Shown here: positions 10,309 to 19,802 of the stretch, one piece after another
Layout of the letters: every line of letters begins with the position of its first letter
Numbering within the stretch: position 1 is the stretch's first letter
Assembly: GCA_903861075.1 (NCBI GenBank)
Contig: CAIOSY010000132.1
Span: 1 to 47,552, forward strand
DNA from: an uncultured Nitrosomonadales bacterium
Lineage (GTDB): Bacteria; Pseudomonadota; Gammaproteobacteria; Burkholderiales; Gallionellaceae
Length of the DNA stretch: 47,552 nucleotides
Direction of reading: 5' to 3'
Notes under the pieces: model-generated
What the model saw: only the letters and a program-made list of their open reading frames with translations
Databases searched by the model: none
Told to the model about the DNA's origin: nothing
Position numbers and translations under genes: made by a program

Positions 10309-10347
10309 TTCCTTTCAGGAATCGACTGTTGTTTTTTTACAACAGTC
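10307..10347 (+). terminator. tandem hairpins after rlmB, possible terminator
   Basis: Two adjacent stems: GATTCCT / AGGAATC with a TTC loop (10307-10323, including the end of the stop codon), then GACTGTTGT / ACAACAGTC (10324-10347), whose loop is six T residues. The first stem is followed by a T-run only if the second is unfolded. The arrangement is not a textbook terminator. Confidence 0.5.
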
Positions 10348-10437
10348 AATGAGCGTATGTCTCGTTAGGTTAGAATGTCCGACAAAGGTCGACTTGGGTT
10401 GATTTGCGAAATTTAATGAAGTAATAAGGATGAGATT

Positions 10438-11454
10438 ATGAAAAAGAATACGATGTCGCTGGTTTTGGCTTCTGCTTTGTTGAGTATGTCGGTTGCACAG
10501 GCAAGTGAATTTTCAGGTGCTTGGGTGGGTGCTAAAGTGGGTACTGATCGTTCGAGCATAACAAATTCAGATACTAAAACCGCCAATACTTATGGATTTG
10601 AAGTTGGTTATAACTGGGATATGAATCGCTTTTTGTTAGGTGTGGATGGTTTTGCTGACTTTAATCAGAAGGCAACCCACATAATACCTGCTGGTAATTA
10701 TGGTACTGATGTTTACGGTATTGATGCCAAGTTAGGCTTGCCATCTGGCAATTGGTTGCCTTATGCAAAATTAGGCTATGGTTCTGCGCGTGCAACAGGG
10801 GGGGTGGTAAACGGGACGTATTCAGGCGCACATCTGGGGCTCGGAGTGGAGTATAAGTTCGCACCTCAATGGAGTGTTGCCGGGGAATATACCTCTGGTT
10901 CAGGTAAGAATAATGGTCAGAAAATTACCAATAATAACTTGACGTTGGGCATTAATTACTATTTCGATAAGCCATATATTGCACCTGTTGTTGCTGCGCC
11001 TGTCGCTGCGCCTGCACCCGTTGCAGCACCTGCGCCGGTTGTGGCTAAGGCCGTTGTTCCAGTATATAAAACGATTTTCTCTGATAAGCCAGTGACAATT
11101 GAAGGTGCAAACTTTGATACCAACTCTGCTAAACTAAAGCCTGCCGCCGATAAAAAGCTAAATGAAGTGGTAGATTTTGCGGTTAAGAATAAGGATTCTG
11201 GCCTGTCAGTTGTTGGTTACACAGACAGTCGTGGATCAGCTAAGTTGAATCAGAAATTATCAGAAAATCGCGCTGCTTCGGTGAAAGCCTTTTTGGTGAA
11301 GCATGGCGTTGCATCGGCTCGTATTACAACGAAAGGTGAAGGCGCAGCTCATCCTGTAGGCGACAATAAAACGGTTGCAGGACGTTTGCAAAACCGTCGT
11401 GTGGAAATTGATTCTGTTGTAAAAGAAGCAAAGAAGGTTCGTGTAGCAGAGTAA
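10438..11454 (+). CDS. OmpA-family outer-membrane protein
   Basis: The 338-residue product begins with a signal peptide (about 1-22, ending SVAQA before SEFSG). Residues about 24-180 look like an eight-stranded OmpA/Opa-type barrel, with alternating aromatic strands such as GAWVGAKVG, YGFEVGYNW and LTLGINYYF. An Ala/Pro-rich linker (about 182-210) leads to a C-terminal OmpA domain (about 215-338) with the peptidoglycan-binding signature VVGYTDSRGSAKLNQKLSENR and QNRRVEID. It therefore probably anchors the outer membrane to the cell wall. AAGGATGAG precedes the ATG. It stands alone between two hairpins, so it is likely monocistronic. The exact substrate or porin role cannot be told from the sequence. 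Confidence 0.9.
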   Translation: MKKNTMSLVLASALLSMSVAQASEFSGAWVGAKVGTDRSSITNSDTKTANTYGFEVGYNWDMNRFLLGVDGFADFNQKATHIIPAGNYGTDVYGIDAKLGLPSGNWLPYAKLGYGSARATGGVVNGTYSGAHLGLGVEYKFAPQWSVAGEYTSGSGKNNGQKITNNNLTLGINYYFDKPYIAPVVAAPVAAPAPVAAPAPVVAKAVVPVYKTIFSDKPVTIEGANFDTNSAKLKPAADKKLNEVVDFAVKNKDSGLSVVGYTDSRGSAKLNQKLSENRAASVKAFLVKHGVASARITTKGEGAAHPVGDNKTVAGRLQNRRVEIDSVVKEAKKVRVAE

Positions 11455-11472
11455 CGCTTGTTTTGATGAAAG

Positions 11473-11501
11473 AAGCGGGCTGGCGACAGTCCGCTTTTTT
11501 T
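11473..11501 (+). terminator. terminator after the OmpA-family gene
   Basis: Stem AGCGGGCT / AGTCCGCT (one G-T wobble) closing GGCGAC, followed by about seven T residues. Confidence 0.88.
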
Positions 11502-11574
11502 ACGTTATGTACATCTAACCTCGTTTGATTTGCATAATAAATGGACTAATATGCGTATCTCTTGAAAGTTTGGT

Positions 11575-13185
11575 ATGACTATGAAACTGGCAATCGCACA
11601 AATAAACTGTGTTGTAGGCGACCTTAAAATAAATGCTGCAAAAATTGGACAGTACGCGGCTTATGCCAGGCAGGAAGGTGCAACGCTGATGCTTACGCCT
11701 GAGTTGAGTTTGTGTGGCTATCCGCCTGAAGACTTGTTGTTGAGACCCGGTTTTTTTAATGCGTGTCGGCTTGCATTGGATGAATTGGCCGCAGGCATAG
11801 AGGGTATATCGGTTGTAGTGGGTCATCCCTATGAAGAAAACGGACAGCGTTATAATGCCGCTTCGTTATTGCAAAATGGACGAGTCGTTGCGACGTACTG
11901 CAAGCATTTTTTGCCTAATTATGGCGTATTCGATGAGGCGCGGTATTTTGTAAGTGGCAAAAAGCCATTAGTGTTTGAATTAAGCGGAATACAATTTGGC
12001 ATTAATATTTGCGAAGATGTTTGGAACATAGACGCCGCGCAAAACGCATCTCAAGCGGGGGCGCAAGTGTTGCTGGTGTTGAATGCGTCACCTTATGCGA
12101 TAAATAAGCAAGCAGCCAGACAGGAGGTTATGCGTCAGCGTATACAAGAGACGGGTATGGCCATTATCTATGCAAATATGGTCGGAGGGCAGGACGAACT
12201 GGTGTTTGACGGAGGATCTTTTGCGATGGACAGATGCGGTGATCTTGTGCATCAGCAATCTGTTTTTGAGGAATCCCTCTCTTATGTGTCGTTGTCAGCT
12301 AATGCAGAACCATTAGGGAAGGTAGTAAAGCTGCCGCTAATGGAGGAGAGTATTTATGCAGCGCTTTGCATGGGGTTGCGTGACTATATCGTTAAGAATG
12401 GTTTTAAAGGGGTTTTGTTGGGGATGTCTGGAGGTGTCGATTCAGCATTGACGCTCGCGATTGCTGTTGATGCGTTAGGAGCGGATAAAGTCCATGCTGT
12501 GATGATGCCGTCACCATATACAGCACAAATTAGTCTGGATGATGCGCGTGAAATGGTTGGTTTGCTGGGTGTTAAATATGATGAGTTGTCCATTGAGCCA
12601 ATATTTTGCAGCTATATGACAACCTTGAAGGAAAGCTTTAAAGGTTTAGCTGAGGATGCTACAGAAGAAAACATCCAGGCGCGCATTCGGGGTAATTTAC
12701 TGATGGCGTTATCAAACAAACATGGATCACTCGTATTAACGACGGGAAATAAGTCCGAAGTCGGTGTCGGGTATGCTACTTTGTATGGTGATATGGCAGG
12801 GGGTTTCTCGGTATTAAAAGACGTGAGTAAAATGCGGGTATATGCGCTGTCACGTTTTCGCAATACTCTGGGTTACGTAATTCCTACTCGTATTATTACT
12901 CGGGCACCAAGTGCGGAGTTACGACCAGATCAAACGGACCAGGATAATCTGCCGGCGTACGATGTGCTAGATGCGATTATGGAATGCTATGTTGAACAAA
13001 ATCAGTCTGTTGAGGATATTATCGCGCAAGGATTTTTAGTAGACGATGTCCGTCGTGTGGTTAAACTCATACAGATGAGCGAATATAAGCGTAGGCAGTC
13101 GGTCGTTGGGGTGCGTATCACGGAGCGAGGCTTTGGCAAAGACTGGCGCTATCCTATAACAGTGCGCTACGAAGCATCGTTTTAA
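11575..13185 (+). CDS. nadE: glutamine-dependent NAD+ synthetase
   Basis: NadE makes NAD+ from nicotinate adenine dinucleotide, taking ammonia from glutamine. The 536-residue product is the two-domain form. The N-terminal nitrilase-like domain carries the Glu-Lys-Cys triad: Glu in TPELSLCGYPPEDLL, Lys in YCKHFLPNYGVFDE, Cys in GINICEDVW. The C-terminal synthetase domain has the ATP-pyrophosphatase loop GMSGGVDSALTLA, TTGNKSEVGVGYATLYGD, and the RAPSAELRPDQTDQDNLP segment. ATGs at 11575 and 11581 are both possible; I kept the first. In many relatives glnB follows nadE; here rimP comes next, after a hairpin. Confidence 0.96.
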   Translation: MTMKLAIAQINCVVGDLKINAAKIGQYAAYARQEGATLMLTPELSLCGYPPEDLLLRPGFFNACRLALDELAAGIEGISVVVGHPYEENGQRYNAASLLQNGRVVATYCKHFLPNYGVFDEARYFVSGKKPLVFELSGIQFGINICEDVWNIDAAQNASQAGAQVLLVLNASPYAINKQAARQEVMRQRIQETGMAIIYANMVGGQDELVFDGGSFAMDRCGDLVHQQSVFEESLSYVSLSANAEPLGKVVKLPLMEESIYAALCMGLRDYIVKNGFKGVLLGMSGGVDSALTLAIAVDALGADKVHAVMMPSPYTAQISLDDAREMVGLLGVKYDELSIEPIFCSYMTTLKESFKGLAEDATEENIQARIRGNLLMALSNKHGSLVLTTGNKSEVGVGYATLYGDMAGGFSVLKDVSKMRVYALSRFRNTLGYVIPTRIITRAPSAELRPDQTDQDNLPAYDVLDAIMECYVEQNQSVEDIIAQGFLVDDVRRVVKLIQMSEYKRRQSVVGVRITERGFGKDWRYPITVRYEASF

Positions 13186-13200
13186 GGTGTTTATCCAGTC

Positions 13201-13222
13201 AGGGGGATTTATTCCCCCTTTC
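13201..13222 (+). terminator. weak terminator after nadE
   Basis: Stem AGGGGG / CCCCCT with a 7-base loop, followed only by TT then CC. The T-run is short, so termination may be partial. Confidence 0.5.
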
Positions 13223-13276
13223 CTGTTGTCAATACTTCTGTAGCGCAGTCCTATAAATAATTCTATAGATTGTTAA

Positions 13277-13305
13277 TTACATTTGCATATAAATTTTGTT
13301 ATAAT
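13277..13305 (+). promoter_or_regulatory. extended -10 promoter of the rimP-nusA-infB operon
   Basis: TTACAT, 17-base spacer, TATAAT with an upstream TG (TGTTATAAT), a consensus extended -10. The predicted start is near 13312, about 48 bases before rimP. Confidence 0.85.
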
Positions 13306-13320
13306 CGCAAGAATTTACAG

Positions 13321-13342
13321 ATGGGCTTAGTGCCCGTTTTTT
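13321..13342 (+). terminator. attenuator-like hairpin in the rimP leader
   Basis: ATGGGC / GCCCGT stem with loop TTAGT and six T residues, starting about 10 bases after the predicted transcription start. It has the form of an intrinsic terminator and lies before the gene for NusA, a factor known to enhance pausing and termination at such hairpins. Confidence 0.65.
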
Positions 13343-13359
13343 ATTTGTGGGATGTAATT

Positions 13360-13785
13360 ATGGATGTTGTGAAGCTTGTAGAGGTTACGGTTGAGGGTTT
13401 GGGTTATGAGCTGGTCGATTTTGAACGCTCTGGACGTGGACTGCTGCGTGTGTTTATTGATAAGCCCGAAGGTATTGCAGTTGAGGATTGTCAGGTGGTT
13501 AGCAATCAATTGACCCGACTATTTACAGTTGAGAACATCGACTATGATCGATTGGAGATTTCATCTCCGGGTTTGGATCGTGCGTTAAAAAAAGAGATTG
13601 ATTTTGTTCGATTTTCTGGCAGCAAGGCGCAAGTCAAATTGCGTATGCCAATTGAATCTCGAAAGAATTTTGTTGGGATCATAAGCGGCGTCAGCGAAGG
13701 AGTGTTGCATCTGGATGTTGAAGGCCTTCAGGTGGATATTGAGCTAGCCAATGTGGACAAGGCGCGTTTAGTGCCGACTTTTTAG
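13360..13785 (+). CDS. rimP: ribosome maturation factor RimP
   Basis: RimP helps assemble the 30S subunit, acting on the S12/S19 region. The 141-residue product fits the family: [20 protein letters not shown] at the start, then [20 protein letters not shown], and the [13 protein letters not shown] signature in the middle, followed by an Sm-like C-terminal domain. The frame is open further upstream to 13270, but that would pass through the promoter and leader hairpin; the ATG at 13360 gives the family's usual N-terminus. It is the first gene of the nusA operon, as in nearly all proteobacteria. Confidence 0.95.
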   Translation: MDVVKLVEVTVEGLGYELVDFERSGRGLLRVFIDKPEGIAVEDCQVVSNQLTRLFTVENIDYDRLEISSPGLDRALKKEIDFVRFSGSKAQVKLRMPIESRKNFVGIISGVSEGVLHLDVEGLQVDIELANVDKARLVPTF

Positions 13786-13825
13786 AATTTAATGCTTGTG
13801 GTTTAAGCTATCGCCGGAGAATGGT

Positions 13826-15298
13826 ATGAGTCGTGAAGTTTTGTTATTGGTAGATGCATTGTCGCGTGAAAAGAATGTTGATAGTGAGGTTGTTTTTGGT
13901 GCTCTTGAGTCTGCATTGGCCTCTGCTACCAAAAAGCAGTTTGATGATGAAGCGGATGTGCGCGTCACTATCAATCGTAATACGGGTGAATTTGAGTCTT
14001 TTCGTCGTTGGGAAGTCATGGATGATGAGACATTTGAAACGCCTGATTTGCATATAAAGATTGAAGAGGCTCAGAAGCGCGTCGCTAATATTCAAATGGG
14101 TGAATTCGTTGAAGAATCGTTGGAATCCATTGATTTCGGACGTATTGGTGCGCAGGCAGCTAAACAGGTTATATTTCAAAAAATACGTGATGCTGAGCGC
14201 GAACAAATTTTGGCTGACTTCATGGATCGCAATGAGCATCTTGTGACGGGTACAGTCAAACGCCTGGAACGCGGTAGTGCAATTGTTGAGTTTGGTAAAA
14301 TAGAAGCATTGTTACCCCGCGATCAGATGATCCCTAAGGAAAATATGCGCTTGGGGGATAGGGTTAGGGCGCATTTGTTGCGTGTTGATCGTGGTCCGCG
14401 TGGTCCGCAAGTGATTTTATCTCGCACGTCTAATGAACTGTTGGTAAAATTGTTCGAATTGGAAGTGCCTGAAATAGAAGAAAAGTTATTGGAAATTGTC
14501 AGCGCTGCTCGAGATCCGGGTTCGCGTGCAAAAATTGCGGTTAGATCGCATGATCAGCGTATTGATCCTATTGGTACTTGCGTTGGTATGCGGGGTTCAC
14601 GCGTGCAAAGCGTGACTAATGAATTGGCGGGTGAGCGTGTCGATATTATTCTTTGGTCGGAAGATCCTGCTACCTATGTTATTAATTCATTAGCACCTGC
14701 AGAAATTTTTAGTATTGTGGTTGATGAAGATCGCCATAGTATGGATGTTGTGGTTGAAGAAGATAATCTGGCTCAAGCGATTGGTCGTGGAGGGCAGAAC
14801 GTGCGCCTGGCCAGTGAAATGACAGGTTGGGAGCTGAATATTATGACTGTTGAACAAGCGCAGGATAAACATGATCAGGAATTTGTAAAAATGCGTGCCG
14901 TCTTTATGGATAAGTTGGATGTCGATGAGGAAGTGGCCGATATTTTGGTTCAGGAAGGATTTGCGACCATCGAAGAAGTCGCTTATGTCCCTGTAGAAGA
15001 GATGTTGGAAATTGATACTTTTGATGAAGATACGGTCAATGAGTTGCGTAGCCGTGCCCGTAATGCACTTTTGAATGCCGCTTTGGTGAGTGAAGAAAAA
15101 CTCGAGCATGGTATTGAGGGCTTGCTAAAATTAGAAGGTATGAATGATGAATTGGCGCATGACCTGGCCACTAAAGGTATCTCAACACAGGAACAATTGG
15201 CTGATCTGGATGTGGATGAATTGGTTGAATTGTCAAATTTGACAGCAGATCAGTCTAATGCGCTTATCATGGCTGCGCGAGCGCCTTGGTTTGTATAG
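13826..15298 (+). CDS. nusA: transcription termination/antitermination factor NusA
   Basis: NusA binds RNA polymerase and nascent RNA, promotes pausing and hairpin-dependent termination, and takes part in rRNA antitermination. The 490-residue product has the N-terminal polymerase-binding domain ([18 protein letters not shown] onward), an S1 domain (about 135-200, [16 protein letters not shown]), two KH domains (with [15 protein letters not shown] and [13 protein letters not shown]), and two C-terminal acidic repeats (from about 365). GGAGA at 13816 supports the ATG at 13826 over upstream in-frame codons. It follows rimP by 40 bases. Confidence 0.97.
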   Translation: MSREVLLLVDALSREKNVDSEVVFGALESALASATKKQFDDEADVRVTINRNTGEFESFRRWEVMDDETFETPDLHIKIEEAQKRVANIQMGEFVEESLESIDFGRIGAQAAKQVIFQKIRDAEREQILADFMDRNEHLVTGTVKRLERGSAIVEFGKIEALLPRDQMIPKENMRLGDRVRAHLLRVDRGPRGPQVILSRTSNELLVKLFELEVPEIEEKLLEIVSAARDPGSRAKIAVRSHDQRIDPIGTCVGMRGSRVQSVTNELAGERVDIILWSEDPATYVINSLAPAEIFSIVVDEDRHSMDVVVEEDNLAQAIGRGGQNVRLASEMTGWELNIMTVEQAQDKHDQEFVKMRAVFMDKLDVDEEVADILVQEGFATIEEVAYVPVEEMLEIDTFDEDTVNELRSRARNALLNAALVSEEKLEHGIEGLLKLEGMNDELAHDLATKGISTQEQLADLDVDELVELSNLTADQSNALIMAARAPWFV

Positions 15299-15423
15299 TT
15301 AAAAATGTAGCGGTGCGCAGTTAGTGCTCATGAAGTAGGTTGGCGGCTGTCGTGTGGCGGCTGACCATCGCAGGAGTGTTTTACTACTCCGTTGAGTTGG
15401 TTAGAGTTGTTTAAAGGATGGTA

Positions 15424-18084
15424 ATGGGAAAATTAGATGTAACACAATTTGCGGCTGAGCTGAACTTGCCGGTGGCATTGTTGCTGGAACAGTTGCATGC
15501 AGCTGGTGGCAAACAATCAAGTGCGATGGATCTTGTATCTGAAAAAGACAAGGCTCAGTTGCTCGAGCATTTGCGTAAAGCGCATGGTGCTGACCCTTCC
15601 GCCAAAAAAATAACGCTGACACGTCGTGAAACAACGGAAATACAAAGCTCCGATAAGTCAGGTCGCGCACGTACTATTCAGGTTGAAGTGCGTAAACGTC
15701 GTATTGTCGCCCCGATGTCGATTGAATCAGTTCAGGCTGCAGCCCCTGTTATTCTAACCAGTGCAGAGCAAATGAAAGTCCTCGGTAGTGCTGAATTAGA
15801 TTCTCGTCAGCAGGAAGCGAAGTTGCAAGCGGAGTTGGCGGCACGTCAAGAGGCTGAGTTAATTGCGCGCCAGGAATTTAATAAGCGTCGTGCCGAAAAA
15901 TTGATACAGGCAGCAGCGCCTGCAAAACCTATACTTCCAGAGAAAGTGGAGGTTATAAAGGAAGTGCCGGTTGCGCCTGTTGAAGTCGTGGTAGTGGCTG
16001 CTGCGGCGCCCGTTCCTGCCCCTGTTGCGCCAAAACCGGCTGATCTTCCTCATGGTACTTTGCATCGTCCTGCCATGAAGCCTGGTGATAAAGTGATCAG
16101 GCCGGACAGGAAGCCTAAGGTTGAGGTTAAGGCCGTTACACCGACATCCCCTGTTCGCGAGGAAAAAACAAAACGCATTCCCGCTAAGACGACGGAGCGT
16201 CCGCCGGCTAAGACCGCGACCAAGGAAAAGTCATGGTCTACAGCAACGCGAGCGCCTAAACATGGTCGTCATAGCAAGCAAGTGGTTGATGATGCGGCAC
16301 ACGCCTTTACTTTACCAACTGAAGCGGTTGTGCGTGAAGTGGCTGTCCCTGAAACAATTGTTGTCGCTGAGTTGGCTCAGAAGTTATCGGTCAAAGCGGT
16401 TGAAGTGATTAAAGTGCTTATGAAAATGGGCATGATGGTGACAATCAATCAGGTGCTAGATCAGGAAACCGCAATGATTGTGGTTGAGGAGTTGGGCCAT
16501 ATAGCAAAAGCTGCTAAGTTGGATGATCCTGACGCTTATTTGATGGATGATGAAGTACATCACGATGTTGAGCCTTTGCCTCGTGCACCGGTTGTTACGG
16601 TAATGGGTCACGTTGATCATGGTAAAACCTCTTTGCTGGATTACATTCGTCGTACTCGTGTAGTTTCAGGTGAGGCGGGGGGGATTACTCAGCATATTGG
16701 CGCGTACCACGTTGAAACACCGCGCGGTATGGTGTCATTTCTAGACACGCCGGGTCACGAAGCCTTTACTGCAATGCGCGCTCGTGGTGCAAAGGCGACG
16801 GATATCGTAATTTTGGTTGTCGCGGCAGACGATGGGGTGATGCCACAGACTAAAGAGGCGATTGCCCATGCTAAAGCCGGTAGCGTGCCAATTGTGGTTG
16901 CTATTACCAAGGTTGATAAAGCAGATGCGAATATCGAGCGTGTTAAGCAAGAATTAGTTTCCGAAGGTGTTGTTCCTGAAGATTGGGGCGGTGACACGAT
17001 GTTTGTTGAAGTTTCCTCAAAATCAGGTTTAGGTGTTGATCAGTTGCTTGAGGCGGTATTGTTGCAAGCTGAATTGATGGAGTTGAAAGCACCTCGTAAT
17101 TGTAATGCTAAGGGTTTGGTTATTGAAGCGCGCTTGGATAAAGGAAAAGGACCCGTTGCGACAGTTCTGATTCAATCAGGTACGATGAAACGCGGTGATG
17201 CGGTGTTGATCGGATCGGTATTCGGTCGAGTACGAGCCATGCTGGATGAAAACGGTAAAAATATTCTTGAAGCCGGCCCTTCTATTCCTGTTGAAATTCA
17301 AGGTCTTTCAGAAGTTCCTGATGCGGGTGAAGCCTTGATGGTGCTGACGGATGAAAAAAGGGCTCGTGAAATTGCCCTGTTCCGTCAGGGTAAATATCGT
17401 GGTGTTAAGCTGGCTCAGCAGCAAGCGGCCAAGCTTGAAAATATGTTTGATCATATGGCTGAAGGTGAAGTGCGTACTTTGTCGTTGATTGTTAAGTCTG
17501 ATGTGCAAGGCTCGGCAGAAGCTATTGCGCAGACACTGCAAAAACTTTCTACGGATGAAGTTAAGGTTAGTCTGATTCATAGTGGTGTGGGTTCGATCAA
17601 TGAGTCTGATATTAATCTTGCGCTGGCATCTAAAGCTATTTTGATCGGATTTAATACGCGAACCGATGCCCCTGCCCGTAAACTCGCTGAATCATGCGGT
17701 GTACAAATACGTAACTACAGCATTATTTATGCAATGGCTGATGATATTAAGACGGCCTTGTCAGGGATGTTGGCTCCTGAAAAACGTGAAAGTATATTGG
17801 GCTTGGTTGAAGTTCGTCAGGTTTTTGTTGTGTCTAAGATCGGTACGATAGCAGGTTGTTATGTGCTTGAAGGTGTGGTTAAACGAGGCTGTAAAGTGCG
17901 AGTGATGCGTGGTAAGGAAATGATATACGAGGGTGAACTTGATTCATTGAAGCGTTTCAAAGATGACACTAAAGAAGTGCGTTCAAACTTTGAATGTGGA
18001 CTATCGGTTAAAAACTTCAATGACCTTGAGGTTGGCGATAAGCTTGAAACTTATGAAATCGTTGAGGTTGCACGCACACTGTAA
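15424..18084 (+). CDS. infB: translation initiation factor IF-2
   Basis: IF-2 is the GTPase that places initiator fMet-tRNA on the 30S subunit and promotes 50S joining. The 886-residue product has an N-terminal IF2_N domain (about 1-50, [19 protein letters not shown]), a long Ala/Pro/Lys-rich variable region, a second IF2_N-like part near 310-355, and the G domain with G1 GHVDHGKT (about 394), G3 DTPGHE (about 441) and G4 TKVDKAD (about 495), then domains II-IV. ATGs at 15418 and 15424 are both in frame; AAAGGATG is correctly spaced only for 15424. The stop TAA overlaps the rbfA ATG. A 125-base gap separates it from nusA and holds only a small GGAGT / ACTCC hairpin. Confidence 0.97.
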   Translation: MGKLDVTQFAAELNLPVALLLEQLHAAGGKQSSAMDLVSEKDKAQLLEHLRKAHGADPSAKKITLTRRETTEIQSSDKSGRARTIQVEVRKRRIVAPMSIESVQAAAPVILTSAEQMKVLGSAELDSRQQEAKLQAELAARQEAELIARQEFNKRRAEKLIQAAAPAKPILPEKVEVIKEVPVAPVEVVVVAAAAPVPAPVAPKPADLPHGTLHRPAMKPGDKVIRPDRKPKVEVKAVTPTSPVREEKTKRIPAKTTERPPAKTATKEKSWSTATRAPKHGRHSKQVVDDAAHAFTLPTEAVVREVAVPETIVVAELAQKLSVKAVEVIKVLMKMGMMVTINQVLDQETAMIVVEELGHIAKAAKLDDPDAYLMDDEVHHDVEPLPRAPVVTVMGHVDHGKTSLLDYIRRTRVVSGEAGGITQHIGAYHVETPRGMVSFLDTPGHEAFTAMRARGAKATDIVILVVAADDGVMPQTKEAIAHAKAGSVPIVVAITKVDKADANIERVKQELVSEGVVPEDWGGDTMFVEVSSKSGLGVDQLLEAVLLQAELMELKAPRNCNAKGLVIEARLDKGKGPVATVLIQSGTMKRGDAVLIGSVFGRVRAMLDENGKNILEAGPSIPVEIQGLSEVPDAGEALMVLTDEKRAREIALFRQGKYRGVKLAQQQAAKLENMFDHMAEGEVRTLSLIVKSDVQGSAEAIAQTLQKLSTDEVKVSLIHSGVGSINESDINLALASKAILIGFNTRTDAPARKLAESCGVQIRNYSIIYAMADDIKTALSGMLAPEKRESILGLVEVRQVFVVSKIGTIAGCYVLEGVVKRGCKVRVMRGKEMIYEGELDSLKRFKDDTKEVRSNFECGLSVKNFNDLEVGDKLETYEIVEVARTL

Positions 18085-18449
18085 TGGCTAATTTTGCGAG
18101 AACAGACCGTGTAGGTCAACAGATGCAACGAGAAATTGCTGATTTGGTACGTCTTGAAGTTAATGATCCTCGTGTGCGATTGGTAACAATTACCGGGGTT
18201 GAGGTCGCGGGTGATTACTCGCACGCTAAAATTTTCTTTACGCGTCTTGATGGTAAACATGAAGAGGCGCAGGAAGGGCTTGACCGCGCATCTGGCTTTT
18301 TGCGTAGTCGTTTAGCGCGAAGTATTAAATTGCGTATCATGCCGCAATTACATTTCGTTTTTGATTCTTCAGTTGAGCGCGGCAGTTATTTATCTCAACT
18401 TATCGAAAAGGCCGTCGCTAGCGATTTTCATCTTGACGAAGAAAAATAA
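18084..18449 (+). CDS. rbfA: 30S ribosome-binding factor RbfA
   Basis: RbfA binds the 16S rRNA of late 30S precursors and is needed for 5'-end processing and cold adaptation. The 121-residue product has the single KH-like fold of the family, from RTDRVGQQMQREIADLVRLE through ITGVEVAGDYSHAKIFFT and the C-terminal LHFVFDSSVERGSYLSQLI segment. Its ATG overlaps the infB stop (TAATG), so it is translationally coupled, and its last codons overlap the proposed truB start. Confidence 0.96.
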   Translation: MANFARTDRVGQQMQREIADLVRLEVNDPRVRLVTITGVEVAGDYSHAKIFFTRLDGKHEEAQEGLDRASGFLRSRLARSIKLRIMPQLHFVFDSSVERGSYLSQLIEKAVASDFHLDEEK

Positions 18450-19392
18450 TACTCAGAAGAAAAGTAATTGGCGCCGGCTGGATGGCGTTTTATTATTTGA
18501 TAAGCCACTTGAACTGAGTTCAAATACGGGGCTGCAAAAAGTTCGTCGTTTGTTCGGTGCAGAAAAAGCGGGACATACAGGGACGCTGGATCCGTTGGCG
18601 ACGGGTTTGCTACCGATCTGCTTTGGAGAAGCCACAAAATTTTCTACGGCTTTGCTCGATGCTGATAAAACCTATACCGCGTTGCTGCGTCTTGGGCAAA
18701 CGACTACGACAGGCGATGCGGAAGGCGAAATTATTGCTCAGCTGCCGGTCGATTTTACACAAGCGATGCTTGATGTTGCATTGTCCCAATTTAGGGGCGA
18801 GATACAACAGCTTCCCCCTATGTATAGTGCGCTCAAGCATCAGGGCCGTCCTTTGTATGATTACATACGCGAAGGTATTACGATAGAGCGCCCCTTGCGT
18901 AATGTTGTCATACATGAACTTGTCGTGAATCACTGGCAAGGCTGTGAGATGGAAATCTCCGTTCGTTGCAGTAAAGGAACCTATGTTCGTACCCTGGCTG
19001 AGGATATTGGTGTTGCGCTTGGTTGTGGTGCGCATTTAATCGGACTGCGGCGTACCGCTATTGCACATTTTAAATTGCTTGATGCTTATACCCTGGATCA
19101 ATTAACCGATATGAGTGCGGAGACGCGAGATGCCTGTTTATATCCGTTGACGAGTTTAATGCCTCATATGCCGAGACTTAATTTAAGTGAGGTGCAGATT
19201 AAAAGAATGGCTCAAGGACAGCGCTTAGGTATTGATACTGGGCTGCCTGATGGCAAGATAGGACTTTATGGTCCAGAGGGATTTGTCGGAGTGGGATTGC
19301 AGCAAGGTCGTCGCATTGCACCAGAGCGACTCTTATCTAATGTGGCTAAACTGGCCGCTACAATAGACCCGATAGAAGTGGTTGAGCAATAA
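18433..19392 (+). CDS. truB: tRNA pseudouridine(55) synthase TruB
   Basis: TruB makes pseudouridine 55 in the T-loop of all elongator tRNAs and also acts as a tRNA chaperone. The core is clear: GVLLFDKPLELSSNTGLQKV, then EKAGHTGTLDPLATGLLPI with the catalytic Asp, CSKGTYVRTLAEDIGVALG, and a C-terminal PUA-like part. No ATG or GTG lies in frame before the conserved core. A TTG at 18433 inside the end of rbfA gives 319 residues, close to the E. coli length of 314, and I chose it; a TTG at 18361 would add 24 residues that look like rbfA shadow. There is no clear ribosome site, so coupling to rbfA translation is likely. Confidence 0.93.
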   Translation: MTKKNNTQKKSNWRRLDGVLLFDKPLELSSNTGLQKVRRLFGAEKAGHTGTLDPLATGLLPICFGEATKFSTALLDADKTYTALLRLGQTTTTGDAEGEIIAQLPVDFTQAMLDVALSQFRGEIQQLPPMYSALKHQGRPLYDYIREGITIERPLRNVVIHELVVNHWQGCEMEISVRCSKGTYVRTLAEDIGVALGCGAHLIGLRRTAIAHFKLLDAYTLDQLTDMSAETRDACLYPLTSLMPHMPRLNLSEVQIKRMAQGQRLGIDTGLPDGKIGLYGPEGFVGVGLQQGRRIAPERLLSNVAKLAATIDPIEVVEQ

Positions 19393-19411
19393 CAATATTC
19401 AAGAGTATAAT
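19382..19411 (+). promoter_or_regulatory. rpsO promoter inside the end of truB
   Basis: TTGAGC, 18-base spacer, TATAAT. The -35 overlaps the last codons and stop of truB. The predicted start near 19418 gives a leader of about 22 bases with the AGGAGA ribosome site. E. coli likewise has a separate rpsO promoter at this place. Confidence 0.78.
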
Positions 19412-19439
19412 GTAGCACTTTTTTAGGAGATCAAAACCA

Positions 19440-19709
19440 ATGGCAATTACCGCCGCGCAAAAAGCGCAAATCGTTACAGACTATCAACGCGCCGCAGCTG
19501 ATACCGGCTCCCCGGAAGTTCAAGTGGCTTTGATCACTGCACGTATTACTTATTTGACTGATCACTTTAAAGATCATGCTAAAGATCATCATTCCCGTCG
19601 TGGTTTGTTGCGCCTGGTAAGTCGCCGCCGCAAGCTGCTGGACTATTTGCGGAGTAAAAATGAAGCGGGTTACCAAATTCTGATTAAGCGTTTGGCCATT
19701 CGTAAGTAG
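19440..19709 (+). CDS. rpsO: 30S ribosomal protein S15
   Basis: S15 is a primary binding protein of the 16S central domain and forms the B4 bridge to the 50S subunit. The 89-residue length equals the family norm, and the signature is clear: [20 protein letters not shown] and the [17 protein letters not shown] stretch. AGGAGA lies 8 bases before the ATG. The gene sits between truB and pnp as in E. coli and has its own promoter. Confidence 0.98.
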   Translation: MAITAAQKAQIVTDYQRAAADTGSPEVQVALITARITYLTDHFKDHAKDHHSRRGLLRLVSRRRKLLDYLRSKNEAGYQILIKRLAIRK

Positions 19710-19717
19710 TTATCAAA

Positions 19718-19740
19718 CGGGCCGCAATTGCGGCCCGCTT
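19718..19740 (+). terminator. hairpin between rpsO and pnp
   Basis: Perfect 8-bp stem CGGGCCGC / GCGGCCCG with an AATT loop, followed by CTTAGTTTTAT, a poor T-run. It probably acts as a partial terminator and as a protecting 3' end for rpsO mRNA. Confidence 0.65.
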
Positions 19741-19759
19741 AGTTTTATCTGTCTATTTA

Positions 19760-19783
19760 ACGTGGCGCGATGGCGCGTCACGT
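19760..19783 (+). promoter_or_regulatory. stem-loop in the pnp leader, possible autoregulatory RNase III target
   Basis: ACGTGGCGCG / CGCGTCACGT forms a 10-bp stem (one G-U) with an ATGG loop, ending about 19 bases before the pnp start codon. In E. coli, a double-stranded pnp leader is cut by RNase III and then used by PNPase to repress its own mRNA. The position here is analogous, although the sequence is different. Function is inferred. Confidence 0.5.
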
Positions 19784-19802
19784 ATGTCATAAGAGGTCTA
19801 TC

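Noticed and set aside
10978-11070. Ala/Pro repeat coding DNA in the OmpA-family gene looked like a tandem repeat array
   Set aside because: It is a low-complexity protein linker, normal in OmpA proteins; the DNA units are too irregular for a CRISPR or satellite.
13270-13359. Longer N-terminus for rimP
   Set aside because: It would translate through the promoter and the leader hairpin and adds residues foreign to the family.
15341-15363. GGCGGCTG present twice between nusA and infB
   Set aside because: Too short and too close to be told from chance; no gene or structure depends on it.
18610-19035. 141-codon reverse open frame
   Set aside because: Antisense to the conserved truB core; no independent evidence.
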